Below are positions 5,776 through 7,209 of a DNA stretch of 7,209 bases, piece after piece (position 1 is the stretch's first letter; every line of letters begins with the position of its first letter). The position numbers and the translations under genes were made by a program. Below the pieces are notes generated by a model that saw only the letters and a program-made list of their open reading frames with translations, had not been told where the DNA came from and did not search any database. Origin of the DNA: Pseudomonadota bacterium (GTDB taxonomy: Bacteria; Pseudomonadota; Alphaproteobacteria; Micropepsales; Micropepsaceae); NCBI GenBank assembly GCA_025360685.1, contig JANYBR010000074.1:1-7209 (forward strand), in the 5' to 3' direction.

Positions 5776-5776
5776 G
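5751..5776 (+). promoter_or_regulatory. Inverted repeat enclosing the ribosome binding site of the GTG gene
   Basis: CGTGTC (5751-5756) and GACACG (5771-5776) form a 6-bp stem. The Shine-Dalgarno GGAG (5765-5768) lies in the 14-base loop, and the last paired base is the first base of the GTG start. Such a layout could limit ribosome access, but the stem is short and the match may be chance. Confidence 0.25.
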
Positions 5777-6000
5777 TGAAATGGAAAAGTGCATTGTTTA
5801 TCGCCTGGGGGCTGGCGGCAACAGTTTATGCGGCCGTTGTTCTCGAAGATTTCGCCGCCCACGGAGCTCTGAAAACATTTGAAGATTGGGCGATCTTCAT
5901 CGAACTGGGGCTCGGTCCATCGATCCTGACCCTCGTGATTGGGGTCGTCGTTGTGCACGCCTTCTCGGTCAAAGGCCGCGCTAGAGAAACGCGAGGATAG
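5776..6000 (+). CDS. Small inner-membrane protein with two predicted helices, GTG start
   Basis: This is a 74-residue protein. The start is GTG at 5776, supported by GGAG at 5765-5768, 7 bases upstream; the ATG at 5781 is in another frame. Helix 1 spans about residues 5-23 (SALFIAWGLAATVYAAVV). A 23-residue linker carries acidic residues (LEDFAAHG, KTFEDW). Helix 2 spans about 47-65 (GPSILTLVIGVVVVHAFS). The tail KGRARETRG is strongly basic and would stay in the cytoplasm, giving an N-in/C-in hairpin. No family is recognised. It stands alone, 258 bp after the stress protein gene on the same strand. Confidence 0.6.
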   Translation: MKWKSALFIAWGLAATVYAAVVLEDFAAHGALKTFEDWAIFIELGLGPSILTLVIGVVVVHAFSVKGRARETRG

Positions 6001-6042
6001 AACGCGGCTGACACCGGCACCGAAAGACTCTCGGCCCGAATA

Positions 6043-6192
6043 TCATGCAAAAGCCGCTGGTCCTTGATATTCACGAACGTCGGCCTGGAACGATTTTGTG
6101 CCCGTTTCGGCGATCAGTGCCTGGACTCGTTCGAGCGCCTCATCCACGCGGGTAATACCAACCCTCGGTAATCGTGACTCAACGAGGTCCGC
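6043..6192 (-). pseudogene. Possible gene remnant, TPR-like tail of a cyclase or LuxR-type regulator
   Basis: Reading leftward from the GNAT stop, the same frame continues without interruption to TGA (complement of 6043-6045). It includes GITRVDEALERVQALIAETG followed by TKSFQADVREYQG. The pattern GRxxEAL…ALIxETGxxxFxAExxRxxG is common in the C-terminal tetratricopeptide region of class III adenylate cyclases and large ATPase regulators of alphaproteobacteria. There is no credible start codon and only about 45 codons remain. This is an assignment from pattern memory, and chance coding appearance is possible. Confidence 0.3.
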
Positions 6193-6468
6193 TTACCCGA
6201 GCCGCTTTACGAGCCAGATTTGATCGTATCCCCGTGGGAAGTCGCGCACTCGACAGACTTCCGAAAAGCCGAGCTTGCGATAAAACCCTGGCGCCTGAAA
6301 GGAATGTGTTGACAGAACGATCTGCGCGCAACTTCGCGAGCGCGCCTCCGCCTCGGCCGTTTCAAGCATGCTCTTGCCAAGCCCCTTGTGGCGCGCGTCC
6401 TCGCGGATCCAGACCAACTTGATCTCGCAGGTCCCCGCCCAGGTGTGACCGCTGAGTCCTAATAGGCC
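6193..6468 (-). pseudogene. GNAT acetyltransferase, 5'-truncated remnant
   Basis: About 91 codons of a GNAT N-acetyltransferase remain. They begin near GLLGLSGHTW and pass through IKLVWIREDARHKGLGKSML, where R-H-K-G-L-G is the acetyl-CoA pyrophosphate loop (Q/RxxGxG/A). Next come AEAEARSRSCAQIVLSTHSF and APGFYRKLGF, and the end is YDQIWLVKRLG. Complete relatives are about 135-145 residues, so roughly the first 45 (beta1 to beta3) are missing. The open frame continues upstream to an ATG at 6666, but that stretch reads across the porin remnant in another frame and does not look like a GNAT N-terminus. No native start or ribosome binding site is visible. The acetyl-CoA site is intact, but a folded enzyme is unlikely. 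It overlaps the end of the porin remnant by about 10 bases. Confidence 0.7.
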
Positions 6469-7067
6469 AAGTTCACGCCTGATAGTATCACCTGCGAGCG
6501 AGCGTCCTTGTTGCTGTCCGTCGTTCCCGGCGGGTCTTCGGGGTTGCCACCACTGATGAATGCCAGCGGCGAGTAACCTTGGATGAGCACGACCTCGGAG
6601 AACAGCTTCACGTTCGGCAGCACGAAATAAGCAACGCCGGCGACCGCTTGGTTCTGGCGTTCCCACGGCGCGCCGCTGGGGCCGGGGTCGAGACTGCTGA
6701 AGTCCAACGACAGATCCAGGCGCCTGTCGTCGACCGATGTCGTGTATTTCGCGCCGACGTCGAAGCTCGACACCTTGCTGGCCGGGAAGACGTCGAGCGG
6801 TGGATTCGGATTGAACGTGCCGGGCCAGACGTTGACGGTCTTCATGTACTCACCCTTGAGCTCGAACGCCTCCCACTGCAGCGAGGCATAGAGCGCGTAA
6901 GCAGGATTGGCGGCCGGGCAACCGCCGAAGTGCGCAATCGGGAAACTTTGGCAATACGAGCTGCCGCCTTCGTACGACGCACCGAACAGGAACGATTTGT
7001 TTTCGCGGGCGCCGCCGAGTTGAACGGTATAACTCGCGTCGAGGACGTAATTGTTGAGGCTGCTCGG
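6459..7067 (-). pseudogene. Porin-like outer-membrane protein, 3' portion, truncated by the right IS6 copy
   Basis: About 202 codons are open from the IS boundary to TAG (6459-6461). Sequence just inside the IS end reads LNNYVLDASYTVQLGG. Strand-turn-strand patterns follow: NKSFLFGASYEGGSSY, ALYASLQWEAFELKGEYMK, SFDVGAKYTTSVDDRRLDLS, and AVAGVAYFVLPNVKLFSEVV. The C-terminus ARSQVILSGVNLAY ends in an aromatic residue, as outer-membrane barrels do for recognition by the assembly machinery. Two cysteines in SYCQSF and GGCPAAN may pair in an extracellular loop. The signal peptide and first strands are absent; the frame hits a stop at 7077-7079, within the IS terminus. An internal ATG (6843-6845) is not a real start. 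It could belong to a porin of the carbohydrate or siderophore type, but I cannot name the family. Confidence 0.65.
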
Positions 7068-7068
7068 C

Positions 7069-7209
7069 GGGTGCTGTCAAGTTAACTCGCTGAAGCCGCA
7101 TTGATCTCGCGCCAACGCGATCGATCACGCAGCAGCGGTGGCGACAGACCAAATGCGATTAGCTTCGGCTCGAAAGAGGCGAAGCGTTGATCGGCGGACC
7201 AGATGTCGT
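7069..7209 (-). mobile_element. Right-hand end of an IS6-family element (right outer copy, inverted)
   Basis: This is the exact reverse complement of 1-141: terminus GGGTGCTGTCAAGTTAAC, then a short noncoding stretch, then the transposase tail. The two outer copies therefore face each other. The inner 8-bp flanks of the two copies (AGTGCGGG on the left, TGCTCGGC on the right) do not match. The element continues beyond the window. Confidence 0.8.
7125..7209 (-). CDS. IS6-family transposase, C-terminal end only (right outer copy)
   Basis: The last 27 codons, ending at TGA (complement of 7125-7127), are identical to those at 2-85 on the other strand. The remainder, including the catalytic residues, is outside the window. 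It differs from the internal transposase at several of these positions. Confidence 0.85.
   Translation of the reverse strand, partial: RHLVRRSTLRLFRAEANRIWSVATAAA

Noticed and set aside
6469..6666. Leftward ORF continuing upstream of the GNAT part to an ATG at 6666
   Set aside because: This portion overlaps the porin remnant in another frame, and its Arg-rich sequence does not resemble a GNAT N-terminus. The open frame is incidental.
1..7209. CRISPR array, tRNA, rRNA or replication origin
   Set aside because: No regularly spaced direct repeats, no cloverleaf with a CCA end and no iteron or DnaA-box cluster were seen on either strand.

Overview
The window looks like accessory DNA from an alphaproteobacterium, probably Hyphomicrobiales (Bradyrhizobium/Methylobacterium-like). 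This rests on the GC-rich codon use, the type of IS6-family transposase (FKRHRFPPDV…RYVEEML) and the style of the exported proteins. No rRNA, tRNA or core gene is present to fix the taxonomy.

Layout. Both edges are the 3' ends of one IS6-family element in opposite orientation. Bases 1-141 and 7069-7209 are exact reverse complements, and each carries the last codons of a transposase. Next to the left edge lie a 33-codon ORF and a small exported protein with a putative Ig-like (He_PIG-type) motif. Then comes a nested pair of mobile elements (about 768-2963). It consists of a second, diverged IS6-family element whose outer terminal inverted repeat is split by an IS110-superfamily element of the IS1111 type. 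The IS6 transposase has Ala where the first catalytic Asp of the DDE triad should be. The IS1111-type element keeps an intact DEDD/Ser recombinase gene and a noncoding tail of about 260 nt.

The central part (3163-6000, all + strand) holds an exported beta-rich, probable outer-membrane protein, a small exported protein with two cysteines, a tandem-domain universal stress protein, and a 74-residue two-helix membrane protein with a GTG start. The right part (6043-7068, all - strand) is a row of gene remnants: the 3' part of a porin-like gene cut by the right IS6 copy, a GNAT acetyltransferase lacking its 5' part, and a possible TPR-like tail.

The most interesting signal is in the noncoding tail of the IS1111-type element (832-958). 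It can fold into two loops. The two sides of one loop match the two halves of the site the element occupies, which is the IS6 terminus. The two sides of the other match the element's own two ends. All four matches include the same dinucleotide (TC on +, GA on the transposase strand), which lies inside the 4-bp TCAT present at both element boundaries. This is what a target-choosing bridge/seeker RNA should look like, here apparently addressed to the end of another insertion sequence.
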